Assembly: GCA_036924085.1 (NCBI GenBank)
Contig: JAVGWX010000018.1
Coordinates: 19,312,464-19,376,463 of the forward strand
Source of the DNA: Ariolimax columbianus
Taxonomy: Eukaryota; Mollusca; Gastropoda; Stylommatophora; Arionidae
Direction of reading: 5' to 3'
DNA length: 64,000 nucleotides
Position numbers and translations under genes: made by a program. Of the stretch, positions 11,263-21,189 are shown piece after piece (positions within the stretch are counted from its first letter, which is position 1; the number at the start of each line of letters is the position of its first letter). A model generated the notes under the pieces. It was given only the letters and a program-made list of their open reading frames with translations. It did no database searches and had not been told where the DNA came from.

Positions 11263-11535
11263 TGTTGTTTTGTGTGTGTTTTTTTTTTTTTTGCATTCGC
11301 CTCATTTCTCTAATCACTAAGGTGGTGTGCGTTGCACTGTGGTTTTTATTTTGCACCTGTCGGTCCAGTGCATCCGACTTCAGCATGCATTTTATGTAAA
11401 GGTCTGCTTCCTCCTGCATTTTCAAAGGGCGTGTTTCCCGGAGGTAACGGCCGCTGCTGTGATGGGGATCGAACCCAGCACCTTTGGGTTGTGAGCTGTG
11501 TCACTTTACCACTAGTCCACGCTGTCCTCACAAGC
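11263..11535 (-). mobile_element. SINE B (tRNA-derived), copy 1
   Basis: On the minus strand it has a tRNA-like head with a decayed A box (CTAGTGGTAAAGTGACAC) and a B box (GGTTCGATCCC relative, seen here as GGGATCGAACCC on +). The shared body follows (GCAGACCTTTACATAAAATG, then CTGAAGTCGGATGCACTGG) and a T-run on + marks the A-rich tail. It is flanked by the direct repeat GTATTAGT at 11255-11262 and 11536-11543, which supports insertion by target-primed reverse transcription. Confidence 0.9.
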
Positions 11536-11554
11536 GTATTAGTGAAGTAGGAAG

Positions 11555-12330
11555 TTTCAAAACGGCGTGAGTTCTGTGACAAACTGCTCACGACCGGATC
11601 AGGCACACTGAGCAGAGTCGATTGCAGCCGTTGAACACTTCGTAAATAAAAATGGCCAATTGACTGTAAATTAGATTGTTGCACATCTGAAAATCAGTCA
11701 AGGTTCAGCAAAACAAATCATTCATCATGGGCATAGTACCCCAAAGTGGAAAGTGGATGCCACGGAATCTTACTCCATAATTGAGACAACGACGCGTCGA
11801 AGTTTGCCAGGAATTTTTGCGGCGTTTTGAAGCAGAAATCGATGGTTTTCTTACAAGATTTGTTACTGGAGATGAAACCTGGGCTCCCTAAGACAAGCCC
11901 GAAACGAAGAGAACAAGCGAGGAATGACGCAATCCCTCTTCGCCAAAACAAAAGAAGTTTTACAATCAGCAATCTGTAGGGGAGGTTATGCTGACTCTCT
12001 TTTGGGATGAGCTAGACTTTATTTGACAGTACTACATATCTAGTCGAACACTGTCACCAGTGCCACGTAAACATATCTTCTCAGGAATTATCTTCGACTC
12101 GCAATCAAATCCAAACTGCATCGACTTCTGACTAAAACTGTCCATTTTTCAACATGATAGTGCTCGACCATATACTGACAGGGCAACCCCTATAATGTTG
12201 AGGACCTTCATTTTCAGTGTCTACCCCCTCAACTGTACTCACCAGGCTAGACCCCAAGTGATGTCTACGTTTTGTACGGTTTAAGGAGGTATTGTAAGGG
12301 AAAACTGTCAGGTTCAATGAAGAGGTCCAG
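11555..12330 (+). pseudogene. Mariner-like transposase remnant
   Basis: In broken + frames it reads (F)VTGDETW at about 11863, PKQKKF and QSVGEVMLTLFWD at about 11945-12010, and FQHDSARPYTDRAT at about 12148-12185. This matches the mariner landmark order: the first catalytic Asp in TGDE, the WD second Asp region, then HDNARPH. At least six stops or frameshifts make it dead. I did not find terminal inverted repeats, so the element limits are unknown. It starts right after the SINE B target duplication. Confidence 0.75.
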
Positions 12331-12361
12331 GAGGTAACTCTGTACTGAGTTTTTGGCTGTT

Positions 12362-12445
12362 CATTTCCTTTCGACGTTGTCTCTTCATTGCCCTGTGTTG
12401 CATGAGCTTGTTTTCACCCAGCTTTAGGTGGCTTTTCAGGTCACA
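12362..12445 (-). pseudogene. LINE C-terminal fragment, inverted relative to 12940-13260
   Basis: The reverse complement matches about 75 bases of the + strand at 13158-13235 (AAGCCACCTCAGGCTGGGTG, then AAAACAAGCTCATGCAACAC). The two lie in opposite orientation about 720 bp apart. Confidence 0.75.
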
Positions 12446-12605
12446 TGTTAATTTGGAGTGATTACACGCGCGAAGAAGATAATTTTCTGTCTACAGCAAT
12501 TTTTGCATTTTATAGACCCTAGGTGACGTGTATCGAACTCACTGGTGACTACATCAAAAAGTGATACAATTGTGCTTCAGCTTTTCAGAAAAATGTATCC
12601 CAAAA
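12446..12605. other. No recognised feature
   Basis: Short unique stretch between the inverted LINE fragment and the 30-bp array. Confidence 0.4.
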
Positions 12606-12609
12606 ATAT

Positions 12610-12772
12610 ATTTAAGGTTTTCATTTGAAGCCGCCATTGTACTACGGGTTTCATTTAAAGCCGCCATTGTACTACGGGTTTCATTTAAAGCCGCCATTGT
12701 ATTACGGTTTTCATTTGAAGCCGCCATTGTACTACGGTTTTCATTTAAAGCCGCCATTGTACTACGTAGGAC
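12610..12772. repeat. 30-bp tandem repeat
   Basis: Five to six units of TTTCATTTGAAGCCGCCATT then GTACTACGG. Because 30 is divisible by 3, all frames stay open; this is not evidence of coding. Confidence 0.9.
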
Positions 12773-12939
12773 AACAACTCTTGTTATTCGAAAATGGTGT
12801 AGTGCTGTTTTCTAAAACATATAGTTTAATTTTGTTTCCGTTTTTCAGACTTGGTTATGCTGAGTTTGTTCGCGTCTCATGGATAGACAGGGTGACAAAT
12901 GCTTAGGTGCATTCTCAAACGGATCTACCAAGTATGCAC

Positions 12940-13260
12940 ACTTTCCTTCGCTAACGAAGACTGTAATGGCTTGATCATGTTTGTTGGATGGAAGACGGTC
13001 GCATCCCCAGAGATATTCTCTATGGTCAGCTGGCGTGTGGTAAAAGAACAGCTGGCCGACCACAGCTGCGGTTCAAAGACGCACGTAAGCGAGACATGAA
13101 GGCTCTGGATATGGATCTGACATTTTGGGAAGATATAGCTGCAGACCGATCCAAATTAGGAAAAGCCACCTCAGGCTGGGTGAAAACAAGCTCATGCAAC
13201 ACATGGCAATGAAGAGACAACGTAGAAAGGAAATGAACAACCAAAACCTCAATACAGAGT
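12940..13260 (+). pseudogene. LINE reverse-transcriptase C-terminal tail
   Basis: The + frame reads WLDHVCWMEDGRIPRDILYG, then KRTAGRPQLRFKDARKRDMK, then FWEDIAADRSKLGKATSGWV. The (L/F)GHV.RM.D.R.P..(L/I)(Y/F)G.L..G.R..GRP..R(Y/F)KD...RD(L/M)K pattern is the familiar C-terminal region of many invertebrate non-LTR retrotransposon polyproteins. J copy 2 has inserted just downstream. Confidence 0.75.
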
Positions 13261-13301
13261 TATTACTCTACGATCGCATTACGTATAGTCAGACATCAAT
13301 G

Positions 13302-14541
13302 GAGAACTTGAAAAGATTACAAAACTGCAATCCAGGACCGATAGAAGAGACTGCAGAGCCCAGCTGCAGTCAGAGAAACTCCGAAGACTGACTGACCATC
13401 CAATGCACCAGAGACTAAACAATTTGGGAAATGGGAAACTAAAGCGGAGAAACTTTGCAGAAATAGCCAAAGCAAAGATGCACGAAGATCCCATAAACGC
13501 ACTAACAACACCAAAACCCATCACTACTGTACGAAAACCTACCTGGAGGCAGGATATATTTCCAGAGGTGGTAGAAAATATACCAGGTATTGGAAACAAA
13601 AACTGCCAGACTGAAAAAGAAAGGAGAGATACTACCCTAAGCTTTATATCGAAAAACTACCCAAGCATGGACTGGACGCATACACCGACGGTTCTGTAAC
13701 AAACACTATACATAACGGAGGGGCAGGAGCATTCCTGAACCTACCAAATGGCAGAAAAATAACACTGTCATTCGCTACTGGTAAATACACAAGCAATTTC
13801 AGAGCGGAGGCAGAGGCACTGAGGGCGGCAGTGGAAGAAATGGTGACACACAAAGAAAATGAAAGCCATATAGTCCTGCTTACAGATGCTCTCGCCGTAG
13901 TCACAGCGCTAAAAAGCCAGAAAAAACACTGAGCTTAATGACTTAAGAGCAGCACTCTGCAAACTGTGCCAGCAGTCCGCACCAAAAAGGGTAGTGGTAC
14001 AGTGGGTCCCATCACACTGCAACATCCAAGGCAACGAGGAGGCAGACAGACTGGCAAAAAAAGGTGCAAGATACTAGTATGACGTACGAAGAGTCAAAAC
14101 GGCTTATCAAAGCCAGATACATGACCAAATGGGAAACCGAACATACTGGTTACACCAAAAACGATGCCTATTACCAGTTGAACCGAAGAGAGCAGGTCGT
14201 TGTCTTCAGACTTCGCACTGGCCACAATAGACTGAGGCACCACCTATTCAACAAATTAAAGATAGGTGGTACCGACGAATGCCCGTGCGGTACCGGTAAA
14301 ATGACCGCTGAACATCTGCTGCAGAACTGCCCGACCTACGAGGATCAGAGAGAGCAGATGTGGCCATCACCAGTGGAACTGCAAGACAAGCTCTATGGCA
14401 GTGGCGACAGCCTCAGGATGACCGCCACTTTTTTCGAAAAAATAATGGTTACTGTCTGACTACGTACGAAGAAGAAGAAGAAGAAGAAGAAGAAGAAGAA
14501 GAAGAAGAAGAAGAAGAAGAAGAAGAAGAAGAAGAAGAAGA
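13302..14541 (+). mobile_element. J-LINE copy 2: RNase H and C-terminal zinc-knuckle-like region with (GAA)n tail
   Basis: A 5'-truncated copy bounded by the exact 11-bp duplication AGACATCAATG at 13291-13301 and 14542-14552. Broken + frames encode an N-terminal linker (about 13403-13680), the RNase H motifs YTDGSV (about 13681), FRAEAEAL (about 13800), LLTDALAV (about 13878) and NEEADRLAK (about 14034). Then comes a Cys/His C-terminal region: RREQVVVFRLRTGHNRLRHH, DECPCGTG, EHLLQNCP. The ORF stops with TGA at 14457-14459, and only about 8 nt separate the stop from the GAA tail. A frameshift lies near 13925 and others near 13690 and 14060. The RT and endonuclease domains were lost to truncation. 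It is inserted beside an older LINE tail. Confidence 0.92.
14467..14541 (+). repeat. (GAA)n tail of J copy 2
   Basis: About 25 uninterrupted GAA triplets, starting right after CTACGTAC and ending at the target-site duplication. It is the 3' end of the element and not an independent microsatellite. Confidence 0.93.
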
Positions 14542-14554
14542 AGACATCAATGTA

Positions 14555-15040
14555 AAGAGGCTACTTACTATGTTGAATAAGGAATGGACAAATTGCTGAT
14601 AATTTATTACTTATATTCACAAACATACTTTTAGACCATTTATTATTGTACTCACAATGTCCATTATTTCCCAGTATGTCCGCCAACATTCATACTCTTA
14701 ACTCATCGGGTTATCGGGGCACCAAAACCTGCATCGTATATGGTCGGCTGTCTCAGCCCCATTTGTACTTCATGTTCAACATCTTTGTCATTCGTCAAAC
14801 GTCTCACGCCAAGGTGGCTGGTTTGCTGTAGGTTAAATCATGCGAAAACTCTGTTGCAGCCGCTACACTTTCTATCCTTACTCGGTTGCCAGTTCGAATC
14901 ATCTCCATCACCCGCCACATAGATTCTTCTGTTGCAATCTGAACAAGGCAACAAAGTCTTTCTTCATCATCAACTTTTGAGAAAATATACGAACACAGTT
15001 GTGCACAGTTTTATGCGGCAAACAGTTCTCACCGTAAACA
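14555..15040. other. No recognised gene
   Basis: Short chance frames only. Confidence 0.45.
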
Positions 15041-15045
15041 CAGCG

Positions 15046-15316
15046 TTTCTTCTTCTTCTTCTTCTTCTTCTTCTTCTTCTTCTTCTTCTTCTTCTTCTTC
15101 TTCTTCTTCTTCTTCTTCTTCTTCTTCTTCTTCTTCTTCTTCTTCTTCTTCTTCTTCTTCCTATTCCTCTTCTTCTTGTTCTTCTTGTTCTTCTTCTTCT
15201 TCTTCTTCTTCTTCTTCTTCTTCTTCTTCTTCTTCTTCTTCTTCTTCTTCTTCTTCTTCTTCTTCTTCTTCTTCTTCTTCTTTTTCTTCTTCTTCTTCCT
15301 CTTCCTCTTCTTCTTC
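15046..15316. repeat. (CTT)n microsatellite, about 270 bp
   Basis: Nearly pure TTC/CTT with a few interruptions (CTATTCC near 15160, TTGTTC near 15178-15190). On the minus strand it is a GAA tract that follows the transposon-like fragment at 15317-15365. Confidence 0.95.
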
Positions 15317-15365
15317 GATCAATTGATGCTGTACTTCTAGCCCAGCGGGGTTCATAGAGGAGGCT
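15317..15365 (-). pseudogene. 3' fragment of a second GAA-tailed element
   Basis: The minus strand reads NPAGLEVQHQLI and continues directly into GAA codons. The same C-terminal motif (NLTGLEAYHQST) followed by GAA-rich sequence is at 60590-60900(-). It is different in sequence from J-LINE. The parent element is not identified. Confidence 0.5.
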
Positions 15366-15366
15366 G

Positions 15367-15725
15367 TATGTGTTTATGTGTTATGTATGTGCATGTGTGT
15401 GTATGTGAGTGTATGTGTATGTATGTGTGTGTGTATGTATGTCTATGTGTATGTATATGTGTGTATGTGTGTGAATGTATGCGTGTGTGTGCGCGCGCGT
15501 GTGTGTATGTTATCATTGTGCATATGTTGTATATGTGTGCGTATGTGTGTGTGCATGCGTGTGTATGTGTGTGTGTGTGTGTGTGTGGGTATGCATGTTA
15601 TTGTGTGTGCGTGTGTGTATGTTACATATGTGTTTACGTGTGTATGTATATGGGTGTGTGTAAGTGCGTGTGCGCATATGTTGGTGTATATGTATGTGTG
15701 TAATTGTGTGTATGTCTGTAGTGTG

Positions 15726-15759
<34 letters not shown>

Positions 15760-15925
15760 TGTATGCATATATATATATAAATGTATGTAAATGTGTATGT
15801 ATATGTATGTATGTATATATGTATGTATGTATATATGTATGTATGTATGTATGAATGTGTGTATGTATGTATGTATGTATGTATGTATGTATAAATGTAT
15901 GTGTGTATGTATGTATGTCTGTTTT
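15367..15925. repeat. Compound (TG)n / (TGTA)n microsatellite
   Basis: TGTG/TGTATG repeats pass into a cleaner (TGTA)n block (15725-15770, 15800-15920). Cys/Tyr/Val-rich frames here are artefacts of the repeat. Confidence 0.95.
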
Positions 15926-15929
15926 GTTT

Positions 15930-16389
15930 ACCATTCACTATTTTTGTTGTCAATACAATCCAGTATGCCCGTAGTCTTCTCTATGATGTGATCCTCTAAT
16001 GTAACAAGTATTGGCTGTAATGCCAAAGATGTAAGTCCGCCTATCTTTGCTCCAACGTTAACCTCCCCCTCACTCCCACCCATCCATATATGTTATTATA
16101 TATTGTAACAAGTAAATATTGAGCCACCGATAATCTCGTTCATACGTCACTTTCTCGCGTAAATCTGCATCCATGTGATTGTTTGAGCAATGGGGTTCGG
16201 GTAATCGAGAAGGCTATCCAAAGATACAAATCTGAGATTATGGCCTTTGCTTTTCGAATGATTCAATCGCTTTTAACTGGGACATATTGTCTCTCATCGG
16301 GCTATCCTCATCCAGATGGTAGCAACCTATTTCAGATCACTGCTGACGTTTTGTCTTTTTTTAACCCATTTCAATCTTCTTTCTGGGAT
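15930..16389. other. No recognised gene
   Basis: A 127-codon + frame begins at 16183 but runs into antisense mariner sequence, so I treat it as chance. Confidence 0.45.
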
Positions 16390-16578
16390 CAAGATGCCGT
16401 ATCACACTCGCCATATTTTCAACCGTCTGCTGACGAAACTATGAGTCGGATGATAATGAAATTTTGCAAACTTGACGGTTGGTATGTGCTGTTTACATCA
16501 GAAGTAACGTCATCATGCGCATCATACGTATGTTCACTTTGTGCAGTTTGGTCCGGTTTCATTTGAACACGCCTCGTA
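16390..16578 (-). mobile_element. Mariner 5' terminal piece with TIR
   Basis: On the minus strand the end at 16578 starts TACGAGGCGTGTTCAAATGA then AACCGGACC. This is a mariner-type terminal inverted repeat beginning at a TA. The remainder matches 19600-19757 over about 160 bases (CATATTTTCAACCGTCTGCT on + and following). It is the 5' untranslated part of the element; the transposase frame has been lost upstream of 16390. Confidence 0.75.
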
Positions 16579-16579
16579 C

Positions 16580-17085
16580 ATAACATACATACATGACACA
16601 TAACATAACATATACAACATTCATAACTACCCCTCCCACCCATCAAGGCTAACAGTCTTCACAGCTAAGTAGGTTTTTTTATGAATTCGTTATCTCTTCC
16701 ATGATGTGTTAGTTGTTAAAATTTGTATTGTTCGTTGTCTCTGATTAAGACCTGTAGGTGATAACATAGTTTCCATACTTGTAACCGCGGTATCTGATCA
16801 ACAGTTATCAATGTTTTTATACACTTTTCGTCAAGCAGGTTATCAAACCTCAAACTATGGGCTAGAAAAATGAAGACAAATTAAGAAAAAGGTATGAGAA
16901 AATGGGGGCTCAAGGTACAATATAGATGGTAAATTTAGAAATAAACGTAGTAGAATGGGTGTCCAAGGCACAAGGAAAAAGGCAAATTCAGAAATAATTA
17001 CAGCATAATGTATGCCCGTGGTACGTAGCACACTAAATTAGAGATGGTTGTGGAATGATGTTTTCTGTTTCTGTAAGGGTTATGT
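16580..17085. other. No recognised gene; A-rich
   Basis: Includes two similar A-rich stretches at 16860-17030 (AGAAAAATGAAGACAAATTA-type). No gene signal. Confidence 0.45.
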
Positions 17086-17089
17086 GGAG

Positions 17090-17270
17090 CCGCACTGGCT
17101 TCGCATCTGAGTGGTCCTGGGTTCATTCCCCAGTTGAGGCGGTAATGTTTTTTTCAGACCGCAATGGCTCCCGGGTCGACCCAGCCTTAAATGGGTACCG
17201 GTTCAGTCCGGGAAGTAAAAGCGGCGAGGGAGAGGAGATGGCTACAGCCTTTGACATGTGAGATCACTAA
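17090..17270 (+). mobile_element. tRNA-like SINE fragment joined to the family E core
   Basis: A tRNA-like segment (GGAGCCGCACTGGCTTCGCA; B-box-like GGTTCATTCCCC at about 17130) is followed by GGTCGACCCAGCCTTAAATG then GGTACC, a relative of the family E core. This suggests family E derives from a tRNA-headed SINE. Confidence 0.5.
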
Positions 17271-17469
17271 CACCTCACACCCCTACGGCAGTAATGCTAT
17301 GGGATACTTTACTTTAAGGGGTTATGTCTTAGATAGCAATGATTACAATCTGGCAATAAGTCCCCCACCCTTTTTCAGACGAAATGAACAGGACACTGTC
17401 CTTTTTCAAGCAAGTAGTAAAGTGCGATTGAAGAGGTTTGTGCTTTTGGTTAGCAACCTCACCATGTAA

Positions 17470-17745
17470 GAAAACAAACATTTTCATTGTAATCATTTGG
17501 TAAAAGTAAAAGGTGAAGGTCAATCCCATGGCAACAATTGCCGTCGGAGATGAAGTTAAGCCGCAGCTTATGTGAGGTGGGGGTGACCAGTTCCCTTCCT
17601 TGCTGTTTTTACCTGCCTCAACTCCTATGTCAGGTACCTATTAACAGCTGGGTCGACCGGAGGAGTGGTCGTAACAGGCACGAACCATGTCCCGAGTTTC
17701 TTTTTCATTCATCCGTGAATTCGAACCCCAGCTTCCTGTAATCCA
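17470..17745 (-). repeat. Family E repeat
   Basis: The reverse complement contains CCCAGCTGTTAATAGGTACC, GGAAGGGAACTGGTCACC, GGCAATTGTTGCCATGG and GACCTTCACCTTTTAC, in the same order as the copies at 4925 and 8090. A GGGGTTCGAATTC stretch near 17725 (on minus) resembles a pol III B box. Confidence 0.75.
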
Positions 17746-17749
17746 AGTC

Positions 17750-18320
17750 TAGCATGCCAGTTCACTGTCGACTATGCCTACAAACTCCACTGCATACGTT
17801 TGGTTACCGGCTTCCTGTGATGGAATCATACGAAATTACAACTAATGCTTTACATTGAACTGACAAAGGTGAATGATTGCAGATTGGGAACAGCTGCAGC
17901 GGTGGCTTATGGTTTACATATGAGTGAAAGATGAGGGATAATGATGGCATGCCCCTTCTTGTTCTAGCTAGCATAAGCCACAACTGCATATAGCCTCGTG
18001 GCAGGAAGCTTGTCCATGCCTTAATATGCACTTCTGGATTCGAGGGCTAACGACAGGACAGGTCAAACAGATAGACTATGGCATATTTACATCGTGCACT
18101 TGGTAACCCAGTGATTTAGACCTTACAGTAGCTTGGCTAGCGAGGTAAGGATCGACACTGTGATCCCTGGTCCACTACTCTTACGTATTTCATTGCATTA
18201 CAGCGAGGAGGGCACATGCATGTAAAACACGCCTCGGGATATAAGAGGAAACACTGCAGCCCGTTATGGGATAAAAGTCGTCATTCGTGAAGAAATGAGC
18301 ACGAGAGGTTTCGAAAACAA
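17750..18320. other. No recognised gene
   Basis: Unique-looking sequence. Confidence 0.45.
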
Positions 18321-18331
18321 CGTGAAAGCCT

Positions 18332-18583
18332 GGGGACGGCGTGGGCTAGTGGTTAAGTGGCACGGCTCACAACTCGAAGGTGCTGGTTTCGATCCCCATC
18401 ACGGCACCGGTCGTTACCTTGGGTTAGCAAACCCTTAGAAAATGCAGGAGGAAGCAGACCCTTACATAAAATGCATGCTGAAATCGGATACACTGGGCCG
18501 ACAGACGCAAAATAAAAACCACAGTGCTACGCACACCGCCTTGGGAATTAGAGAAATAAGGCGAACGAAAAACAAAACGAAAA
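18332..18583 (+). mobile_element. SINE B, copy 2
   Basis: A box TGGGCTAGTGGTTAAG (18342-18357), B box GGTTTCGATCCC (18385-18396), the family body and an A-rich tail of GAACGAAAAACAAAACG type. A probable short duplication AAAGCCT flanks it (18325-18331 and 18584-18590). Confidence 0.88.
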
Positions 18584-18689
18584 AAAGCCTTGGATATTGG
18601 ATTTCTGTGGCACTTTCTTTGATCGACACGAATTATACAAGGTTTCGATCGAAACTCCAGATGTAGAATAATAAAAAAAGACAAATTGT

Positions 18690-18954
18690 CAGATGGACCT
18701 GGTTTACGCACATGAGCTAGTTATTGAGTCTTACAGTCAGAGCCAAATGCACGAGAAATTGTCCATGGTGAAAGCACTGTTGACTAAATTGGGATTGAAC
18801 ACCAACATGAAGAAAACAAGGTCCCCTAACATTAACCAGATCGATAAAGAACAAATCAGGCAAGCGGGAGATCCGTTCAAAGAGATGGATATCTTTACTT
18901 ACGTGGGCAACAGAATTGACACATCATAGGGTACATATACATATGTAAAAATCA
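18690..18954 (+). pseudogene. RTE-like LINE reverse-transcriptase remnant (5' part)
   Basis: The + frame encodes SQSQMHEKLSMVKALLTKLG, LNTNMKKTR and FKEMDIFTYVGNRIDTS. The equivalent region at 52930-53060(-) reads HSRSQMKEKLEKVKEQSAKL and GLNINTKRT. It corresponds to RT palm and thumb motifs D and E, downstream of a FADD box that is not preserved here. The remnant continues at 19149 for about 40 bases, because J copy 3 is inserted in it. Confidence 0.75.
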
Positions 18955-19148
18955 CTGGTAAAATGACCACTGAACATCTGCTGCAGAACTGCCCGACATA
19001 CGAGGATCAGAGAGAGCAGATGTGGCCATTACCAGTGGAACTGCAAGACAAGCTCTATGGCAGTGGCGAGAGCCTCAGGATGACCGCCGCTTTTCTCGAA
19101 AAAATAATGGTTACTGTCTGACTGTGTACGCAGAAGAAGAAGAAGAAG
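18955..19148 (+). mobile_element. J-LINE copy 3 (194 bp, 3' end only)
   Basis: Encodes GKMTTEHLLQNCPTYEDQRE and FLEKIMVTV before TGA and a short GAA tail. It is bounded by the exact 14-bp duplication ATATGTAAAAATCA at 18941-18954 and 19149-19162. It sits inside an older RTE-like remnant whose reading resumes after the second duplication. Confidence 0.93.
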
Positions 19149-19194
19149 ATATGTAAAAATCAAACAGAGATAATAAACACCATATCCAGATCCA

Positions 19195-19757
19195 GATTAT
19201 CCTCCGACTCATAGTTACCTCAGCATAACGTTGAAATCATGGTGGGTGGGAAACGGAATCCATCCAAAGTTGATCAGCGAGCGGTGACTCGGTTTCTAAC
19301 AGCTGAAGGATGTCACCAGTTGACATTCATCGCAGAATGCAGGCAGTGTATGGTGACAAAAGTGTGTCGAAGACGACAGGGAAGAACTGGACAAAGATGT
19401 TTAAAGAAGGACATGAGTTGACGAAAGATCTTTCAAGACCAGGTAAGGCGCATATTGTTACGTTAACTCACGTCTCTATTTAAACATCGTTGCCCAGTTC
19501 TTCACTGTTGTCTTCGGCACACTTTTGTCACCATACACCGCCTGCATTCTGTGATTAATGTCAACTGGTCTACATCCTTCAGCTGTTAGAAACCGAATCA
19601 CCGCTCATATTTTCAACGGTCTGCTGAGGAAACTACGAGTCGGATGATAATGGCATTTTACAAACTTGACGATTGGTATGTGCTGTTAACACCATGCGCA
19701 TCTTACGTATATTCACGTGTTGCAGTTAGGTCCGGTTTAATTTAACCACGCCTCGTA
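19195..19757. mobile_element. Mariner-derived fold-back element
   Basis: The left arm (about 19195-19422, +) encodes a mariner transposase N-terminus: DQRAVTRFLTAEG, then in shifted frames an AVYGDK(S)VS..TV..W segment and MFKEG. The right arm (19462-19757) is an inverted copy of the same sequence and continues through the 5' untranslated part to a terminal inverted repeat ending CCACGCCTCGTA at 19757. The loop is only about 39 bp (19423-19461). The left arm lacks the terminal repeat. The right arm matches 16390-16578. Confidence 0.75.
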
Positions 19758-19924
19758 CAATGCCTTTTCCGACAGACACATTAATAGTGCTTATGACCTA
19801 TTTGATATTGTCTTGAATGGCGCTAATAGATCCATACAGAGAGAGCCACTAATTGGACGACTTATTTTCCTGGTTGTGACAGAAATCCGTCACCGATCTA
19901 TCTCCCGTAAATGCAACTTTTCTT

Positions 19925-20200
19925 GGGGGAACCCAGCGGTCTCGAAGTAAGGTGCTCAGCTGGGGTGCTGGAGGTCGCTGGTTCAAAACACGGTGGAGAC
20001 CGATATTTTTTAACGTGGTTCATCCGGTAAACATGTCCTCTGATCCTTGAGTAGTAAGATCAGACACCCGTGTCGAGTAGCACGCACATTAAAAATCCCT
20101 TCGCAGTTGGAAATCGAAAAAAGAAGGCTTAACAGCAGCTGCTCGGGCAAAATTGAAGTTTAAAATCTTCTCAAATTATTCTACAGACTCTCGCTCAACA
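19925..20200 (+). mobile_element. SINE G (tRNA-derived), copy 1
   Basis: A tRNA-like head (GCTGGAGGTCGCTGGTTCAA, a weak B box) is followed by AGATCAGACACCCGTG, CACATTAAAAATCCCTTCGC, AGTTGGAAATCGAAAAAAGA and GGCTTAACAGCAGCTGCTCG. The last blocks match 34340-34450 on minus. SINEs with a CACATTAAA..CCC segment and a GAAAAAAGA block are, as I recall, frequent in molluscs. Confidence 0.65.
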
Positions 20201-21185
20201 GAGAATATGTCGCAAAAAGGGACGCTATAGCTGGAACATCAGGTCTTAATAACGCAGATTTTCGCTTGCCTAGAAATATGAAATAAAGGAGGTCTAACGA
20301 CACATACATTAAAAAAACATAAGCAAAATTAACACTTTAAAACAAAATGTAACTTCATTTACAAAATATGAGTTATATTGATGTTCTTACTTGCAACACG
20401 CTCATTATGTAAAGTGCATATTTAATAAATAAAGTTTACATATTTGTTATTTTAGTATGCACATTTTTCATATGAATTGATGCTCGTCCTAGTACTGTCG
20501 GGGCCTGATAAGGGAGCAAAGAATAGTAACACTGTAAACTACCAAGCATGCCGTAAGAGGCTCTTAATAAAGGTAATTGATCAGACTTCAACAAATATGA
20601 ACAAGTCAAGCAAACGAAACAATTAAATTCAGTCATCAATACAGAAGCAGGACCTCTGCAAAAGGGCATATGACACGATACGAAGAAAACCGCAAGTGAT
20701 CTGTATATCTTCCTTGTCTCCTTTCTTCCAGGGCGAACACAGAACAAACAGGGAAGTCACGAACAGAGTTCAGTAAATAACATGGGACAGCAGAATTAGG
20801 CCTGTATTTGTTGAAAACCTTCTGTTAACAGGAAGCTAAACGGGTTGATTGATTAATCTTTTCATTGATGTATTGATACTTTTCCCCACAAACCTGTGTA
20901 ATTATACGTCTAACCTTCGTAGGGTTTCCGTTGTGTCCTGTTCTCATCAGAGTTCGAAAGTCATTAAACACCAATCCGATGGCTGCGTCTATTATCCACG
21001 ACTTTAGGTTATGTTCATCATGTCTGTTTATCTGCTGGCGTGACCACTGGGAACGCTCCTGTTTAATGGTCGCTAGAGAAAGGTTGGAAATAGAAACACG
21101 GGGAAGAAAAACATGGCTAAATTGAATATGGGTAAGATGTTGTTGTGTAATGGATGCAATGAATAAGTTTACTTTTTAATGTGCG
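20201..21185. other. No recognised gene
   Basis: AT-rich unique sequence. A frame on minus at 20436-20747 shows no family motif. Confidence 0.45.
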
Positions 21186-21189
21186 TCCT

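Noticed and set aside
15368..15991. Cys/Val/Tyr-rich ORFs that look like small secreted peptides, and Thr/His-rich frames opposite
   Set aside because: They are translations of (TGTA)n and (TG)n microsatellites.
16183..16566. 127-codon + ORF
   Set aside because: Its second half is antisense to a mariner end; no domain recognised.
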